A DNA stretch of 64,000 nt from Pseudomonas sp. SCB32 (lineage in GTDB: Bacteria > Pseudomonadota > Gammaproteobacteria > Pseudomonadales > Pseudomonadaceae), in NCBI RefSeq assembly GCF_009189165.1, contig NZ_CP045118.1, forward strand, positions 3,968,001 through 4,032,000, written 5' to 3'. A model generated the notes under the pieces. It was not told where the DNA came from. It saw nothing but the letters and a program-made list of their open reading frames with translations, and did not search any database. Position numbers and translations under genes: made by a program. This document shows positions 11,125 to 20,736 of the stretch, one piece after another. Position 1 is the first letter of the stretch. Each line of letters begins with the position of its first letter.

Positions 11125-12690
11125 ATGCGCAACAACCAGCCGATCACCCAGCGTGAACGCACCTTCCCCGCCGACCAGCGGCTGATCTCCACCACCGACG
11201 CCCGCGGCGTGATCACCTACGTCAACGACGCCTTCACCGCCATCAGCGGCTTCTCCCGCGAGGAACTGCTGCGTGCACCGCACAACCTGGTGCGCCACCC
11301 GGATGTGCCACCAGCGGTGTTCGCGCACATGTGGACCACCCTGAAGAAGGGCCGGCCATGGATGGGCATCGTCAAGAACCGCTGCAAGAATGGCGATCAC
11401 TACTGGGTCAGCGCCTACGTGACGCCGATCTTCGAACGCAACGAGATCATCGGCTTCGAATCGGTGCGGGTGAAGCCCACCGCCGAGCAGGTACGCCGTG
11501 CCGAGGCGCTGTATGCGCGGATCAATGCCGGCAAGACGGCGATCCCGAGCCGCGACCGCTGGCTGCCGGTGCTGCTGGATTGGCTGCCCTTCATCCTGAT
11601 CGGCCAGGTCGCCTTTCTCGTTGGCGCCTGGCTCGATTCCCACTGGGGTTTCCTGCTCGCCGCGCTGCTCTCGATCCCGCTGGGCCTCGCCGGCCTGAGT
11701 TGGCAGCAACGCGGCCTCAAGCGTCTGCTGCAGCTGGCCGAACAGACCACCTCCGACCCGCTGATCGCGCAGATGTATACCGACAGCCGAGGCGCACAGG
11801 CGCGCCTGGAAATGTCCATCCTCAGCCAGGAAGCGCGCCTGAAGACCTGCCTGACCCGCCTGCAGGACACCGCCGAATACCTGACCGAGCAGGCCCGCCA
11901 GGCCGACACCCTGGCGCACCACAGCTCCGCCGGATTGGATCGCCAGCGCCAGGAGACCGAACAGGTGGCCACGGCGGTCAACCAGATGGCCGCCACCACC
12001 CAGGAAGTGGCCGACAATGTGCAGCGCACCGCCGACGCCACCCGCCAGGCCAACGACCTGACCAGCCAGGGCCGCCTGATCGCCGCGGAGACCCGCGAGG
12101 CCATGCAGCGCCTCTCAAGCTCCGTGGGTGAAACCGGCGAAGCGGTCAGCCAGCTCGCTCGCGACAGCAACGAGATCGGCGGCGTGGTGGATGTGATCAA
12201 GGGCATCGCCGACCAGACCAACCTGCTGGCGCTCAATGCCGCCATCGAGGCCGCCCGCGCCGGTGAAATGGGACGGGGCTTCGCCGTGGTGGCCGACGAG
12301 GTCCGCTCGCTGGCCCAGCGCACCGCCGAGTCCACCGAACAGATCCACCAGCTGATCGCCAACCTGCAGCACACCGCCACCGAGGCCGTGCGCGCCATGG
12401 AGGCCGGCCGTCGCCAGGCCGACGAAGGCGTGGAGCGCGTGCTGCGTGCCGACAATGCCCTGGTGGGCATCAGCGATGCGGTGGCCAACATCACCGATAT
12501 GACCACCCAGATCGCCGCCGCGGCGGAAGAACAGAGCGCGGTGGCCGAAGAGATCAACCGCAACATCAGCACCATCGCTGACCTGGCCGACCAGACCTCC
12601 GGCGAAGCCCAGCGCACCGCGCAGCTCAGCGAAGAACTGACCCAGACCGCACACCGCCAGTATTCGCTGGTGGAGCGGTTCAACCGCTAG
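11125..12690 (+). CDS. aer: Aerotaxis receptor Aer
   Basis: Membrane-bound chemoreceptor of 521 residues that senses redox state and steers cells towards favourable oxygen. An N-terminal PAS domain (about residues 10-120, with the FAD-site segment [15 protein letters not shown]) is followed by a double hydrophobic stretch near residues 153-195 and a methyl-accepting signalling domain whose tip reads [24 protein letters not shown] 11125 gives the length of the P. aeruginosa protein; the frame is open further upstream. I found no clear ANR box in the 180 bases before it, although aer is known as ANR-dependent in P. aeruginosa. Confidence 0.94.
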   Translation: MRNNQPITQRERTFPADQRLISTTDARGVITYVNDAFTAISGFSREELLRAPHNLVRHPDVPPAVFAHMWTTLKKGRPWMGIVKNRCKNGDHYWVSAYVTPIFERNEIIGFESVRVKPTAEQVRRAEALYARINAGKTAIPSRDRWLPVLLDWLPFILIGQVAFLVGAWLDSHWGFLLAALLSIPLGLAGLSWQQRGLKRLLQLAEQTTSDPLIAQMYTDSRGAQARLEMSILSQEARLKTCLTRLQDTAEYLTEQARQADTLAHHSSAGLDRQRQETEQVATAVNQMAATTQEVADNVQRTADATRQANDLTSQGRLIAAETREAMQRLSSSVGETGEAVSQLARDSNEIGGVVDVIKGIADQTNLLALNAAIEAARAGEMGRGFAVVADEVRSLAQRTAESTEQIHQLIANLQHTATEAVRAMEAGRRQADEGVERVLRADNALVGISDAVANITDMTTQIAAAAEEQSAVAEEINRNISTIADLADQTSGEAQRTAQLSEELTQTAHRQYSLVERFNR

Positions 12691-12718
12691 GTTCGCCCGC
12701 TCCTGGCGTCTCCCCAAC

Positions 12719-12857
12719 CCTCTCCCGGAAGGGAGAGGGGTCGCAATGGGCTATTGGCAAAACACGGCCGCGACCTGGAAAGCCATTAACCAGGCCGAGG
12801 ACATGGCGCCCCTAGCCCATCACGCGCCGAACAACCCCCTCTCCCTTCCGGCAGAGG
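12719..12857. repeat. Two copies of a CCCTCTCCC-type hairpin in the aer/cprA gap
   Basis: At the left, CCCTCTCCC-GGAA-GGGAGAGGG forms a 9-bp hairpin. A related CCCCCTCTCCCTTCCGG segment with AGAGGG follows about 95 bases later. This is a common intergenic repeat type in pseudomonads. Confidence 0.6.
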
Positions 12858-12865
12858 GCTGAGGC

Positions 12866-12891
12866 GCGGGAGCGGATTGATCCGCTCCCGC
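12866..12891. terminator. Bidirectional hairpin between aer and the cprA-like gene
   Basis: Perfect 12-bp inverted repeat, GCGGGAGCGGAT, two bases, ATCCGCTCCCGC. It lies between two convergent genes and could end both transcripts. T-runs are weak. Confidence 0.6.
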
Positions 12892-12919
12892 ACAGCCCGC
12901 CGAGTGAGCGAACGCGTCC

Positions 12920-14092
12920 TTACTTGAAGTCCCACTGCATCTGCGCCGGGATGCTCACTTCCTGCGAGGAATGCACGCAAACATCCACATAGTCGGTGAA
13001 GCGCGGCGGCGGGGCGATGCCTTCGTCCAGCAGGCGCTGGTTGTCGAACAGGTAGTTGAGGTCGGCAAAGCCGCTGTACAGGCGCAAGGCACGCAGCACC
13101 AGGCGCGGGTTGGCCTTGCCGATGCGGCTTTCGAAACTGCCCGCCAGCTCGCGCAGGTCCTCGGCGCTGACCTTGCGGTAGCGCTCACCCACCGGTTCCT
13201 CGCCACGGGCGAGTGCGTAGGCGCGGTCGATCTCGCCGAAGGTGCAGGAGGAGCCGTGGCCGGCGGAGATGTGGTAGAGGCTGTGACTCAAGGTCGGCTT
13301 GAGCGCCAGGGCGACCAGCGCCTCGGCGCAGTAGTCCACCGGGATCACGTCGATCTGTTCGTCCAAGCCGCAGGTGAAGCTTTCCAGGGCGAAGCCCATG
13401 CGGAACACCCAGAAGATGCTGCCCGAGGCGCGGCAGCCCAGCTCACTATGGCCGACCACGATGGACGGCCGCGCCACCACCAGCGGCAACTGCGGCAGTT
13501 CTTCGCGCATCCGGCGCTCGATCTCGGCCTTGGAGGCGGTGTAGTCCACCAGTTGCTCCTCGCTGTCCGGGAACTCCCAGGACTCGCTGACCGGCGACTC
13601 GCGTTGCGGCCCGCAGCACATGGCGGTGCCGACGTGCAGGAAGCGCTTGAGGTTGCGCGACTGGCTGAGCAGGCGGGCGAAGGCGAAGGTGCCCTCGACG
13701 TTGACCGGCCAGATGCTCGGGTTCTTCGAGAACGACGCCACGGCGGCGCAGTTGATCACGTGCTCCACGCGCATCAGGCGGGCGCGCTCGCCTTTCAGCC
13801 AGGTCGTGTCGAGGAGGTCGCCGCAGAGGATCTGGCTGTCTTGCAGGGCGGCCAGCGAAGCCTCGGAAACGCAGTGCAGGCGAAGGTTGTCGCGTAGCCG
13901 CTCCAGCCCCTGTGCGGGCGAGTCGGCACGAACCAGGAACAGCAGCGCCGGGGTATGTCCTTCGGCGATCAGTTGAGCGGCAACTGCGCCGCCGAGGAAA
14001 CCGGTGGCGCCGGTCAGCAGCAGGCTGTGCGCGGCGCCGGGGGCGAATCGGGGAGTTGGGGTGGCAATGCGATCAGCGTATTGGGGGTTCAT
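12920..14092 (-). CDS. cprA: CprA-like SDR / thioester-reductase-domain protein
   Basis: NAD(P)-binding protein of 390 residues in the extended SDR / male-sterility (NAD_binding_4) group. The nucleotide-binding motif GATGFLGG is at residues 28-35 and the catalytic YxxxK pair at Tyr184/Lys188. The position between aer and the cco genes matches PA1559/PA1560 of P. aeruginosa. There the intact version, cprA, is needed for high-level polymyxin resistance and is disrupted in strain PAO1 (published knowledge, from memory). Here the frame is intact. The substrate is unknown. The symbol is given on position and family, not on a computed alignment. Confidence 0.65.
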   Translation of the reverse strand: MNPQYADRIATPTPRFAPGAAHSLLLTGATGFLGGAVAAQLIAEGHTPALLFLVRADSPAQGLERLRDNLRLHCVSEASLAALQDSQILCGDLLDTTWLKGERARLMRVEHVINCAAVASFSKNPSIWPVNVEGTFAFARLLSQSRNLKRFLHVGTAMCCGPQRESPVSESWEFPDSEEQLVDYTASKAEIERRMREELPQLPLVVARPSIVVGHSELGCRASGSIFWVFRMGFALESFTCGLDEQIDVIPVDYCAEALVALALKPTLSHSLYHISAGHGSSCTFGEIDRAYALARGEEPVGERYRKVSAEDLRELAGSFESRIGKANPRLVLRALRLYSGFADLNYLFDNQRLLDEGIAPPPRFTDYVDVCVHSSQEVSIPAQMQWDFK

Positions 14093-14181
14093 GGCAGCCT
14101 TCGGCCTGTCCTCTGGAAGCGGGGCGCCGGCTCCTGGGAGCCGACGCCGGCGAGGATAGGTTGGCCTGCATTAAGGAGCGA

Positions 14182-14880
14182 TTAGCGCAATAGGAAAGCT
14201 TCGATCCTTGCAGCGGCACTTTCCAGATGCTGCTCGTGGGTCAGTCCGGAGGCCTTGAGCGGCTTGAGGTCGTGGTCGCCGGCGGCCAGCCAGTGCAGCT
14301 GGATGGCCGGTGACAAGTCATAACCCTCGACCGTGGGCCGGTCGCCCAGCGCATCGCGCTCGCCCTGGATGATCAGGGTCGGCGTCTTCAGCTCGGCGAG
14401 ATGTGCCACGCGAGGCTTCTCCGGCTTGCCGGCGGCGTAGAAGGGGTAGCCGAGGCAGACCAGCGCATCGGCGCCCAGCTCATCCGCCAGCAGGCTGGCC
14501 ATGCGCCCGCCCATGGACTTGCCGCCAATCGCCAGCTTGCCGGGCACTTCGGCACGCACCTGCGCATACACCGCGCGCCAGCACTCCAGCAGCTGCTTCT
14601 GAGGATTGGGCGGACGCCGCCGTCCGTCTTCCCGGCGCATCGCCATGTAGGGGAATTCGAAGCGCAGCACGGCGATGCCGCGCTCCGCCAGGCGCGCGGC
14701 GATGTCGTCCATGAAGGGACTGTCCATCGGCGCACCCGCGCCATGGGCGAGGACCAGCGTAGCCGACAGCTCGCCCTGTGCCGGGTTCCGTAGCAGCGAC
14801 AAAGCACCGCAGGCCAGAGCTTTCCGGGTTTCTGACGGCAATTGACCGGAATCAATATTCCTCGAGGGGCCTTTATCCAT
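14182..14880 (-). CDS. Small alpha/beta hydrolase (KANL3/Tex30, dienelactone-hydrolase-like)
   Basis: Predicted cytoplasmic hydrolase of 232 residues. It has LVLAHGAGAPMDSPFM near residue 43, the nucleophile elbow GGKSMGGRMAS and a late GDHDL segment providing the histidine. The gene is divergent from ccoN2 (113 bases between starts) and corresponds in position to PA1558. An ANR box lies inside its first codons (14842-14855), so the gene may respond to Anr or be repressed when the oxidase operon is on. Start ATG 14880 is preceded by a GGAG-type site. Confidence 0.75.
   Translation of the reverse strand: MDKGPSRNIDSGQLPSETRKALACGALSLLRNPAQGELSATLVLAHGAGAPMDSPFMDDIAARLAERGIAVLRFEFPYMAMRREDGRRRPPNPQKQLLECWRAVYAQVRAEVPGKLAIGGKSMGGRMASLLADELGADALVCLGYPFYAAGKPEKPRVAHLAELKTPTLIIQGERDALGDRPTVEGYDLSPAIQLHWLAAGDHDLKPLKASGLTHEQHLESAAARIEAFLLR
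14842..14855 (+). promoter_or_regulatory. ANR box for ccoN2
   Basis: TTGAC-CGGA-ATCAA matches the FNR/ANR consensus TTGAT-N4-ATCAA at nine of ten specified bases. For a class II promoter the -10 should begin at 14878, where a weak CATCCT is seen. ccoN2 starts at 14994. The box overlaps codons 9-13 of the divergent hydrolase gene. Confidence 0.82.
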
Positions 14881-14993
14881 CCTTCACTCCGCTAATTCCT
14901 AATTAGTACCTATCCCAAGGGGGAGGGGCGGCATCTGCCGTAAAAAACCTGCCGGGATGGGCATAGCCCATAACCGTGGATGGAAGCCCATAA

Positions 14994-16418
14994 ATGAGCA
15001 CAACCAATCAGACCGCTTATAACTATAAGGTGGTCCGCCAGTTCGCCATTATGACAGTGGTCTGGGGGATCGTCGGCATGGCCGTCGGTGTCCTGATCGC
15101 CGCGCAACTGGTGTGGCCAGAACTCAACTTCGGCCTGCCGTGGACCAGTTTCGGACGCCTGCGTCCGCTGCACACCAACGCCGTGATCTTCGCCTTCGGC
15201 GGCTGCGCACTGTTCGCCACCAGCTATTACGCTGTGCAGCGCACCTGCCAGACCCGCCTGTTCTCCGACACCCTCGCTTCCTTCACCTTCTGGGGTTGGC
15301 AGCTGGTGATCCTGCTGGCCGCCATTACCTTGCCGCTGGGCTACACCTCCTCCAAGGAGTACGCCGAACTGGAATGGCCGATCGACATCCTGATCACCAT
15401 CGTCTGGGTCAGCTACGCGATCGTATTCTTCGGCACCCTGATCAAGCGCAAGACCAAACACATCTACGTGGGCAACTGGTTCTTCGGCGGCTTCATCCTG
15501 ACCGTGGCGCTGCTGCACGTGGTCAATAACCTGGAGATCCCGGTCAGCCTGACCAAGTCCTACTCGCTGTACTCCGGCGCGACCGACGCGATGATCCAGT
15601 GGTGGTACGGCCACAACGCCGTGGGCTTCTTCCTCACCGCCGGCTTCCTCGGCATGATGTACTACTTCGTGCCCAAGCAGGCCGAACGTCCGGTCTACTC
15701 CTATCGCCTGTCCATCGTGCACTTCTGGGCGCTGATCGCCGTATACATCTGGGCCGGCCCGCACCACCTGCACTACACCGCGCTGCCGGACTGGGCACAA
15801 TCCCTGGGCATGGTGATGTCGCTGATCCTACTGGCTCCGAGCTGGGGCGGCATGATCAACGGCATGATGACCCTCTCCGGTGCCTGGCATAAGCTGCGCA
15901 CCGACCCGATCCTGCGCTTCCTGGTGGTCTCCCTGGCCTTCTACGGCATGTCCACCTTCGAAGGCCCGATGATGGCCATCAAGACCGTCAACGCCCTCTC
16001 CCACTACACCGACTGGACCATCGGCCACGTACACGCCGGCGCTCTGGGCTGGGTCGCCATGGTGTCCATCGGCTCCCTGTACCACATGATCCCGAAGGTC
16101 TTCGGTCGCGAGCAGATGCACAGCGTGGGCCTGATCAACACCCACTTCTGGCTGGCCACCATCGGCACCGTTCTGTACATCGCCTCCATGTGGGTCAACG
16201 GCATCACCCAGGGCCTGATGTGGCGCGCGGTCAACGCCGACGGCACCCTCACCTACTCCTTCGTCGAAGCCCTGGCCGCCGGCCATCCCGGCTTCATCGT
16301 GCGGATGATCGGTGGTGCGGTGTTCCTGATGGGCATGCTGGTCATGGCCTACAACACCTGGCGCACCGTAGCGGCCGCCAAGCCGGCTGAAATGCACGCC
16401 GCGGCGCAGATGGCCTGA
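14994..16418 (+). CDS. ccoN2: Cytochrome cbb3 oxidase subunit I, second isoform
   Basis: Integral membrane catalytic subunit of 474 residues with about 12 membrane segments. It holds the low-spin heme b and the heme b3-CuB centre that reduce oxygen to water and pump protons. Conserved His-rich segments include [29 protein letters not shown] and [15 protein letters not shown]. By analogy with P. aeruginosa, the first of the two tandem sets, with an ANR box in front, is cco2, the low-oxygen-induced enzyme. ccoO2 follows after 10 bases. It is very similar to ccoN1 at 18489, most strongly in the middle and C-terminal parts. Confidence 0.95.
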   Translation: MSTTNQTAYNYKVVRQFAIMTVVWGIVGMAVGVLIAAQLVWPELNFGLPWTSFGRLRPLHTNAVIFAFGGCALFATSYYAVQRTCQTRLFSDTLASFTFWGWQLVILLAAITLPLGYTSSKEYAELEWPIDILITIVWVSYAIVFFGTLIKRKTKHIYVGNWFFGGFILTVALLHVVNNLEIPVSLTKSYSLYSGATDAMIQWWYGHNAVGFFLTAGFLGMMYYFVPKQAERPVYSYRLSIVHFWALIAVYIWAGPHHLHYTALPDWAQSLGMVMSLILLAPSWGGMINGMMTLSGAWHKLRTDPILRFLVVSLAFYGMSTFEGPMMAIKTVNALSHYTDWTIGHVHAGALGWVAMVSIGSLYHMIPKVFGREQMHSVGLINTHFWLATIGTVLYIASMWVNGITQGLMWRAVNADGTLTYSFVEALAAGHPGFIVRMIGGAVFLMGMLVMAYNTWRTVAAAKPAEMHAAAQMA

Positions 16419-16428
16419 GGAGACCGAC

Positions 16429-17037
16429 ATGAAACACGAAGTACTCGAGAAGAACGTCGGCCTGCTGGCGCTGTGCATGGCGGTTGCCGTGAGCATCGGT
16501 GGCCTGACCCAGATCGTTCCGCTGTTCTTCCAGGACGTGACCAACACCCCGGTAGAGGGCATGAAGCCTTATACCGCCCTGCAACTGGAAGGCCGTGACG
16601 TCTACATCGCCAACGGCTGCGTGGGCTGCCACTCGCAGATGATCCGTCCGTTCCGCGCCGAGACCGAGCGCTACGGCCACTACTCCGTCGCCGGCGAAAG
16701 CGTCTGGGACCACCCGTTCCTGTGGGGCTCCAAGCGTACCGGCCCGGACCTGGCTCGCGTCGGCGGCCGCTACTCCGACGACTGGCACCGCGCGCACCTG
16801 TACAACCCGCGCAACGTGGTGCCGGAGTCGAAGATGCCCGCCTACCCCTGGCTGGTCGAGAACAAGCTCGATGGCAAGGACACGGCGAAGAAACTGCAAG
16901 TGATGCGCACCATGGGCGTGCCCTACACGGACGAAGACATCGCCGGCGCCAGCGACGCCGTCAAAGGGAAGACCGAAATGGACGCGCTGGTCGCGTACCT
17001 GCAGGTTCTCGGCACCTCCATCAAGAACAAGCGGTGA
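16429..17037 (+). CDS. ccoO2: Cytochrome cbb3 oxidase subunit II (monoheme cytochrome c), second isoform
   Basis: Membrane-anchored cytochrome c subunit of 202 residues, with an N-terminal membrane anchor (about residues 10-33) and one heme c motif CVGCH at Cys64-Cys67-His68. It carries electrons from CcoP to CcoN. Its stop codon overlaps the GTG start of ccoQ2 by four bases. A stretch of roughly 250 bases in its middle is almost identical, including silent sites, to ccoO1 at 19931. Confidence 0.95.
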   Translation: MKHEVLEKNVGLLALCMAVAVSIGGLTQIVPLFFQDVTNTPVEGMKPYTALQLEGRDVYIANGCVGCHSQMIRPFRAETERYGHYSVAGESVWDHPFLWGSKRTGPDLARVGGRYSDDWHRAHLYNPRNVVPESKMPAYPWLVENKLDGKDTAKKLQVMRTMGVPYTDEDIAGASDAVKGKTEMDALVAYLQVLGTSIKNKR

Positions 17038-17234
17038 CGACATTGGATATCGGGACCATTCGTGGCCTGGGCACCGTCATCGTGATGGTCGCCTTCGTCG
17101 GCGTTCTGCTCTGGGCATACAGCGGCAAGCGCAAGCAGCGTTTCGACGAGGACGCGCTGCTGCCTTTCGCGGATGACCCGGTCGCCAAGCGGCACGCTGA
17201 GCAAGAGCAAGCTTCTAGGAGCAACAACGCATGA
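17034..17234 (+). CDS. ccoQ2: Cytochrome cbb3 oxidase subunit CcoQ, second isoform
   Basis: Small membrane protein of 66 residues with one transmembrane helix ([25 protein letters not shown]). It stabilises the assembled oxidase in related bacteria. The GTG start 17034 overlaps the ccoO2 stop in GTGA; the next codons ACG ACA TTG GAT align with the ATG GAT start of ccoQ1, so TTG 17043 is an alternative. Its stop overlaps the ccoP2 start in ATGA, consistent with translational coupling. Confidence 0.88.
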   Translation: MTTLDIGTIRGLGTVIVMVAFVGVLLWAYSGKRKQRFDEDALLPFADDPVAKRHAEQEQASRSNNA

Positions 17235-18154
17235 CTACCTTCTGGAGTCTGTACGTCACCGTTCTAACCGTCGGTTCGCTGATCGCCCTGCTGTGGCTGG
17301 TCTTCGCCACCCGCAGCGGCCAGAACGCGAACACCACCGACCAGACCATGGGCCACGCCTTCGACGGCATCGAGGAGTACGACAACCCGCTGCCGAAATG
17401 GTGGTTCCTGCTGTTCGTCGGCACCATCGTCTTCGCCGCTGGCTACCTGGTGCTCTACCCGGGCCTGGGCAACTGGAAAGGCGTCCTGCCGGGCTATGAC
17501 GGCGGCTGGACCCAAGACAAGCAATGGGAGCGCGAAGAGGCCCTGGCCAAGGAGAAGTACGGCCCGATCTTCGCCAAATACGCCGCGATGCCCGTAGAAG
17601 AAGTCGCCAAGGACCCGCAAGCCCTGAAAATGGGCGAGCGCCTGTTCGCCACCTACTGCTCCATCTGCCACGGCTCCGACGCCAAGGGCGCGGTCGGCTT
17701 CCCGAACCTGACCGACCAAGACTGGCGCTGGGGCGGCGACGCCCAGAGCATCGAGACCACCATCCTCGGCGGCCGCCACGCGGCCATGCCGGCCTGGGGT
17801 GACGTGCTGGGCGACAAGGGCGTGCAGGACGTGGCCGCCTTCGTCACGGCCAAACTGGACGGCCGCAAGCTGCCCGATGGCGTGACCGAAGAGCAGGTCG
17901 ACAACGGCGGCAAGGTATTCGCCACCAACTGCGTCGCCTGCCACGGTCCGGAAGGCAAGGGCAATCCGCTGATGGGCGCGCCGAACCTGACCCACCCGGG
18001 CGCCTTCATCTACGGTTCCAGCTACGCGCAACTGCAGCAGACCATCCGTCACGGCCGCCAGGGCCAGATGCCGGCGCAGGAGCAGTACCTGGGCAAGGAC
18101 AAGGTGCACATCCTCGCCGCTTACATCTACAACATCTCCGGCCAGGCGAAGTAA
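17231..18154 (+). CDS. ccoP2: Cytochrome cbb3 oxidase subunit III (diheme cytochrome c), second isoform
   Basis: Membrane-anchored diheme cytochrome c of 307 residues that takes electrons from soluble c-type cytochromes. It has two N-terminal hydrophobic segments (about residues 7-26 and 57-76) and heme motifs CSICH (Cys143-Cys146-His147) and CVACH (Cys234-Cys237-His238). It is 14 residues shorter than CcoP1, which has an extra segment after residue 90. Last gene of the cco2 operon; a terminator hairpin follows at 18168. Confidence 0.95.
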   Translation: MTTFWSLYVTVLTVGSLIALLWLVFATRSGQNANTTDQTMGHAFDGIEEYDNPLPKWWFLLFVGTIVFAAGYLVLYPGLGNWKGVLPGYDGGWTQDKQWEREEALAKEKYGPIFAKYAAMPVEEVAKDPQALKMGERLFATYCSICHGSDAKGAVGFPNLTDQDWRWGGDAQSIETTILGGRHAAMPAWGDVLGDKGVQDVAAFVTAKLDGRKLPDGVTEEQVDNGGKVFATNCVACHGPEGKGNPLMGAPNLTHPGAFIYGSSYAQLQQTIRHGRQGQMPAQEQYLGKDKVHILAAYIYNISGQAK

Positions 18155-18167
18155 TTACCCTCCCCTC

Positions 18168-18193
18168 ACTCGCGCCCATCACCGGGCGCGAGT
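18168..18193 (+). terminator. Terminator hairpin after ccoP2
   Basis: ACTCGCGCCC, loop of six bases, GGGCGCGAGT: a 10-bp stem 14 bases after the ccoP2 stop, with only a short T/C run after it. Confidence 0.7.
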
Positions 18194-18206
18194 TCCCCCG
18201 CATCTC

Positions 18207-18221
18207 GCGACGAAGTGTCGC
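18207..18221. promoter_or_regulatory. Possible RoxR/PrrA-type site upstream of ccoN1
   Basis: GCGAC-GAAGT-GTCGC fits the GCGNC-gap-GNCGC pattern described for PrrA/RegA response regulators, whose Pseudomonas counterpart is RoxR. It lies 268 bases before the ccoN1 start. Assigned by pattern only. Confidence 0.4.
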
Positions 18222-18488
18222 ACCCTCCTACTCCCCATTCTTCACACCCTCAAAGTTCGCGTCTAAGCTGGTTTCCATTCGCAAACCTGCAATATGACTA
18301 CCCTGACCTGATTCAAGGATTGATCGGGGCGACTCGGGATAACCGGCGAACAGCGGCCGAAAGCGCTCTGAAGCAGGCATCGAACCAGCCCTGGCCCTAG
18401 GCTCGGCGCGTTGCATTGCCTATCTGCTTTCTCCATACTTGCCGCCGTTTTTTTGTCCATAAATACTCAAAAACCGTGGAACCTTAGA

Positions 18489-19931
18489 ATGAGCACAGCA
18501 ATCAGTCCGACTGCTTATAACTATAAGGTCATCCGCCAGTTCGCCATCATGACGGTGGTCTGGGGGATACTTGGGATGGGGCTCGGTGTTTACATCGCAT
18601 CACAGTTGGTTTGGCCCCAACTGAACCTGGACCTTCCCTGGACCAGTTTCGGGCGTCTGCGTCCGCTGCACACCAACTTGGTGATCTTCGCCTTCGGCGG
18701 CTGTGCTCTGTTCGCCACCTCCTACTACGTCGTACAGCGCACCTGTCAGACCCGTCTGATCTCCGACACCCTCGCCGCCTTCACCTTCTGGGGCTGGCAA
18801 GCGGTGATCGTGGCCGCCGGCATCACCCTGCCGCTGGGCTACACCACCACCAAGGAATACGCCGAGCTGGAATGGCCGATCGCGATTCTCCTGGCCGTGG
18901 TCTGGGTCACTTACGGCGTGGTGTTCTTCGGCACCATCGTCAAGCGCAAGACCAAGCACATCTACGTCGGCAACTGGTTCTACGGCGCCTTCATCGTGGT
19001 CACCGCGATGCTGCACATCGTCAACCACATGTCGATCCCGGTCAGCCTGTTCAAGTCCTACTCGCTGTACTCCGGCGCCACCGACGCGATGATCCAGTGG
19101 TGGTACGGCCACAACGCCGTGGGCTTCTTCCTGACCACCGGCTTCCTCGGCATGATGTACTACTTCGTTCCGAAGCAGGCCGAGCGTCCGATCTACTCCT
19201 ATCGCCTGTCCATCGTGCACTTCTGGGCGCTGATCACCCTGTACATCTGGGCCGGCCCGCACCACCTGCACTACACCGCACTGCCGGACTGGGCCCAGTC
19301 CCTGGGCATGGCGATGTCCCTGATCCTGCTGGCTCCGAGCTGGGGCGGCATGATCAACGGCATGATGACCCTCTCCGGCGCCTGGCATAAGCTGCGCACC
19401 GACCCGATCCTGCGCTTCCTGGTGGTTTCCCTGGCCTTCTACGGCATGTCCACCTTCGAAGGCCCGATGATGGCCATCAAGACCGTCAACTCGCTGTCGC
19501 ACTACACCGACTGGACCATCGGCCACGTACACGCCGGCGCTCTGGGTTGGGTAGCGATGATCTCCATCGGCTCCCTGTACCACCTGATTCCGAAGGTCTT
19601 CGGCCGTCAGCAGATGCACAGCGTTGGCCTGATCAACGCCCACTTCTGGCTGGCCACCATCGGTACCGTGCTGTACATCGCCTCCATGTGGGTCAACGGC
19701 ATCACCCAGGGCCTGATGTGGCGCGCGGTCAACGCCGACGGCACCCTCACCTACTCCTTCGTGGAAGCCCTGCAGGCCAGCCACCCGGGCTTCATGGTCC
19801 GTGCGCTGGGCGGCGCCTTCTTCGCCTCCGGCATGCTGCTGATGGCCTACAACACCTTCCGTACCGTACGCGGTTTCAAGCTGGCTGACGCCGATGCCGC
19901 CGCTCAGATTCCCGCTGTAGGAGCCCACTGA
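18489..19931 (+). CDS. ccoN1: Cytochrome cbb3 oxidase subunit I, first isoform
   Basis: Catalytic membrane subunit of 480 residues with the same histidine segments as CcoN2 ([38 protein letters not shown]). The start is ATG 18489, where [19 protein letters not shown] aligns with CcoN2; the frame extends upstream to 18411 without similarity. By analogy with P. aeruginosa, cco1 is the constitutively expressed enzyme. Its stop TGA overlaps the ATG of ccoO1. The last codons include CTGTAGGAGC, which also provides an AGGAG ribosome site for ccoO1. Confidence 0.95.
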   Translation: MSTAISPTAYNYKVIRQFAIMTVVWGILGMGLGVYIASQLVWPQLNLDLPWTSFGRLRPLHTNLVIFAFGGCALFATSYYVVQRTCQTRLISDTLAAFTFWGWQAVIVAAGITLPLGYTTTKEYAELEWPIAILLAVVWVTYGVVFFGTIVKRKTKHIYVGNWFYGAFIVVTAMLHIVNHMSIPVSLFKSYSLYSGATDAMIQWWYGHNAVGFFLTTGFLGMMYYFVPKQAERPIYSYRLSIVHFWALITLYIWAGPHHLHYTALPDWAQSLGMAMSLILLAPSWGGMINGMMTLSGAWHKLRTDPILRFLVVSLAFYGMSTFEGPMMAIKTVNSLSHYTDWTIGHVHAGALGWVAMISIGSLYHLIPKVFGRQQMHSVGLINAHFWLATIGTVLYIASMWVNGITQGLMWRAVNADGTLTYSFVEALQASHPGFMVRALGGAFFASGMLLMAYNTFRTVRGFKLADADAAAQIPAVGAH

Positions 19932-20539
19932 TGAAGCACGAAGCAGTCGAGAAGAACATCGGCCTGCTGGCCTTCTTCATGGTCATCGCCGTGAGCATCG
20001 GTGGTCTGACCCAGATCGTCCCGCTGTTCTTCCAGGACGTGACCAACAAGCCGGTGGAAGGCATGAAGCCGCGCACCGCGCTGCAGCTCGAAGGCCGTGA
20101 CGTCTACATCGCCAACGGCTGTGTGGGCTGCCACTCGCAGATGATCCGTCCGTTCCGCGCCGAGACCGAGCGCTACGGCCACTACTCCGTCGCCGGCGAA
20201 AGCGTCTGGGACCACCCGTTCCTGTGGGGTTCCAAGCGTACCGGCCCGGACCTGGCCCGCGTTGGCGGCCGCTACTCCGACGACTGGCACCGCGCGCACC
20301 TGTACAACCCGCGCAACGTAGTGCCTGAGTCGAAGATGCCCTCCTACCCCTGGCTGGTCGAGAACAAGCTCGACGGCAAGGACACGGCGAAGAAGATGGA
20401 AGTGATGCGCTCGATGGGCGTGCCTTACACCGACGAAGACATCGCCGGCGCCCGTGACGCCGTTAAAGGCAAAACCGAGATGGATGCGCTCGTGGCTTAC
20501 CTGCAAAGCCTCGGGACCATCATCAAAAGCAAACGGTGA
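19931..20539 (+). CDS. ccoO1: Cytochrome cbb3 oxidase subunit II (monoheme cytochrome c), first isoform
   Basis: Monoheme cytochrome c subunit of 202 residues with an N-terminal anchor and CVGCH at residues 64-68. It is nearly the same as CcoO2; differences are scattered in the N-terminal anchor and the last 50 residues. The ATG 19931 shares its first base with the ccoN1 TGA, a one-base overlap typical of coupled translation. Confidence 0.95.
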   Translation: MKHEAVEKNIGLLAFFMVIAVSIGGLTQIVPLFFQDVTNKPVEGMKPRTALQLEGRDVYIANGCVGCHSQMIRPFRAETERYGHYSVAGESVWDHPFLWGSKRTGPDLARVGGRYSDDWHRAHLYNPRNVVPESKMPSYPWLVENKLDGKDTAKKMEVMRSMGVPYTDEDIAGARDAVKGKTEMDALVAYLQSLGTIIKSKR

Positions 20540-20544
20540 GTGCA

Positions 20545-20736
20545 ATGGATATCGGGACGATTCGCGGCCTGGGTACTGTCGTGGTGATGATTGGCTTCAT
20601 CGGCGTTCTCCTGTTCGCCTACAACGGCAAGCGCAAGCAGCGCTTCGACGAGGACGCCCTGCTGCCCTTCGTGGACGACCCGGTAGCCATGAAGCACGTC
20701 GAGCAAGAACAAGCTTCTAGGAGCAACAAAGAATGA
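20545..20736 (+). CDS. ccoQ1: Cytochrome cbb3 oxidase subunit CcoQ, first isoform
   Basis: Membrane protein of 63 residues with one transmembrane helix ([25 protein letters not shown]) and an acidic tail shared with CcoQ2. I chose ATG 20545, which gives [10 protein letters not shown] as in related CcoQ proteins; a GTG at 20536 overlapping the ccoO1 stop is also possible and would add three residues. Its stop overlaps the ATG of ccoP1. Confidence 0.87.
   Translation: MDIGTIRGLGTVVVMIGFIGVLLFAYNGKRKQRFDEDALLPFVDDPVAMKHVEQEQASRSNKE

Larger units (their letters stand above)
18155..18488. other. Gap between the cco2 and cco1 operons (334 bases)
   Basis: Contains the ccoP2 terminator hairpin (18168-18193), an inverted repeat GCGAC-N5-GTCGC (18207-18221) and the ccoN1 leader. 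I see no TTGAT-N4-ATCAA box, consistent with the known oxygen-independent expression of cco1 in P. aeruginosa. A short frame at 18215-18400 has no coding features and was not annotated. Confidence 0.7.

Noticed and set aside
18215..18400. Small frame of 61 codons between the cco operons
   Set aside because: No ribosome site, no hydrophobic or domain pattern, and it overlaps the likely ccoN1 promoter region.
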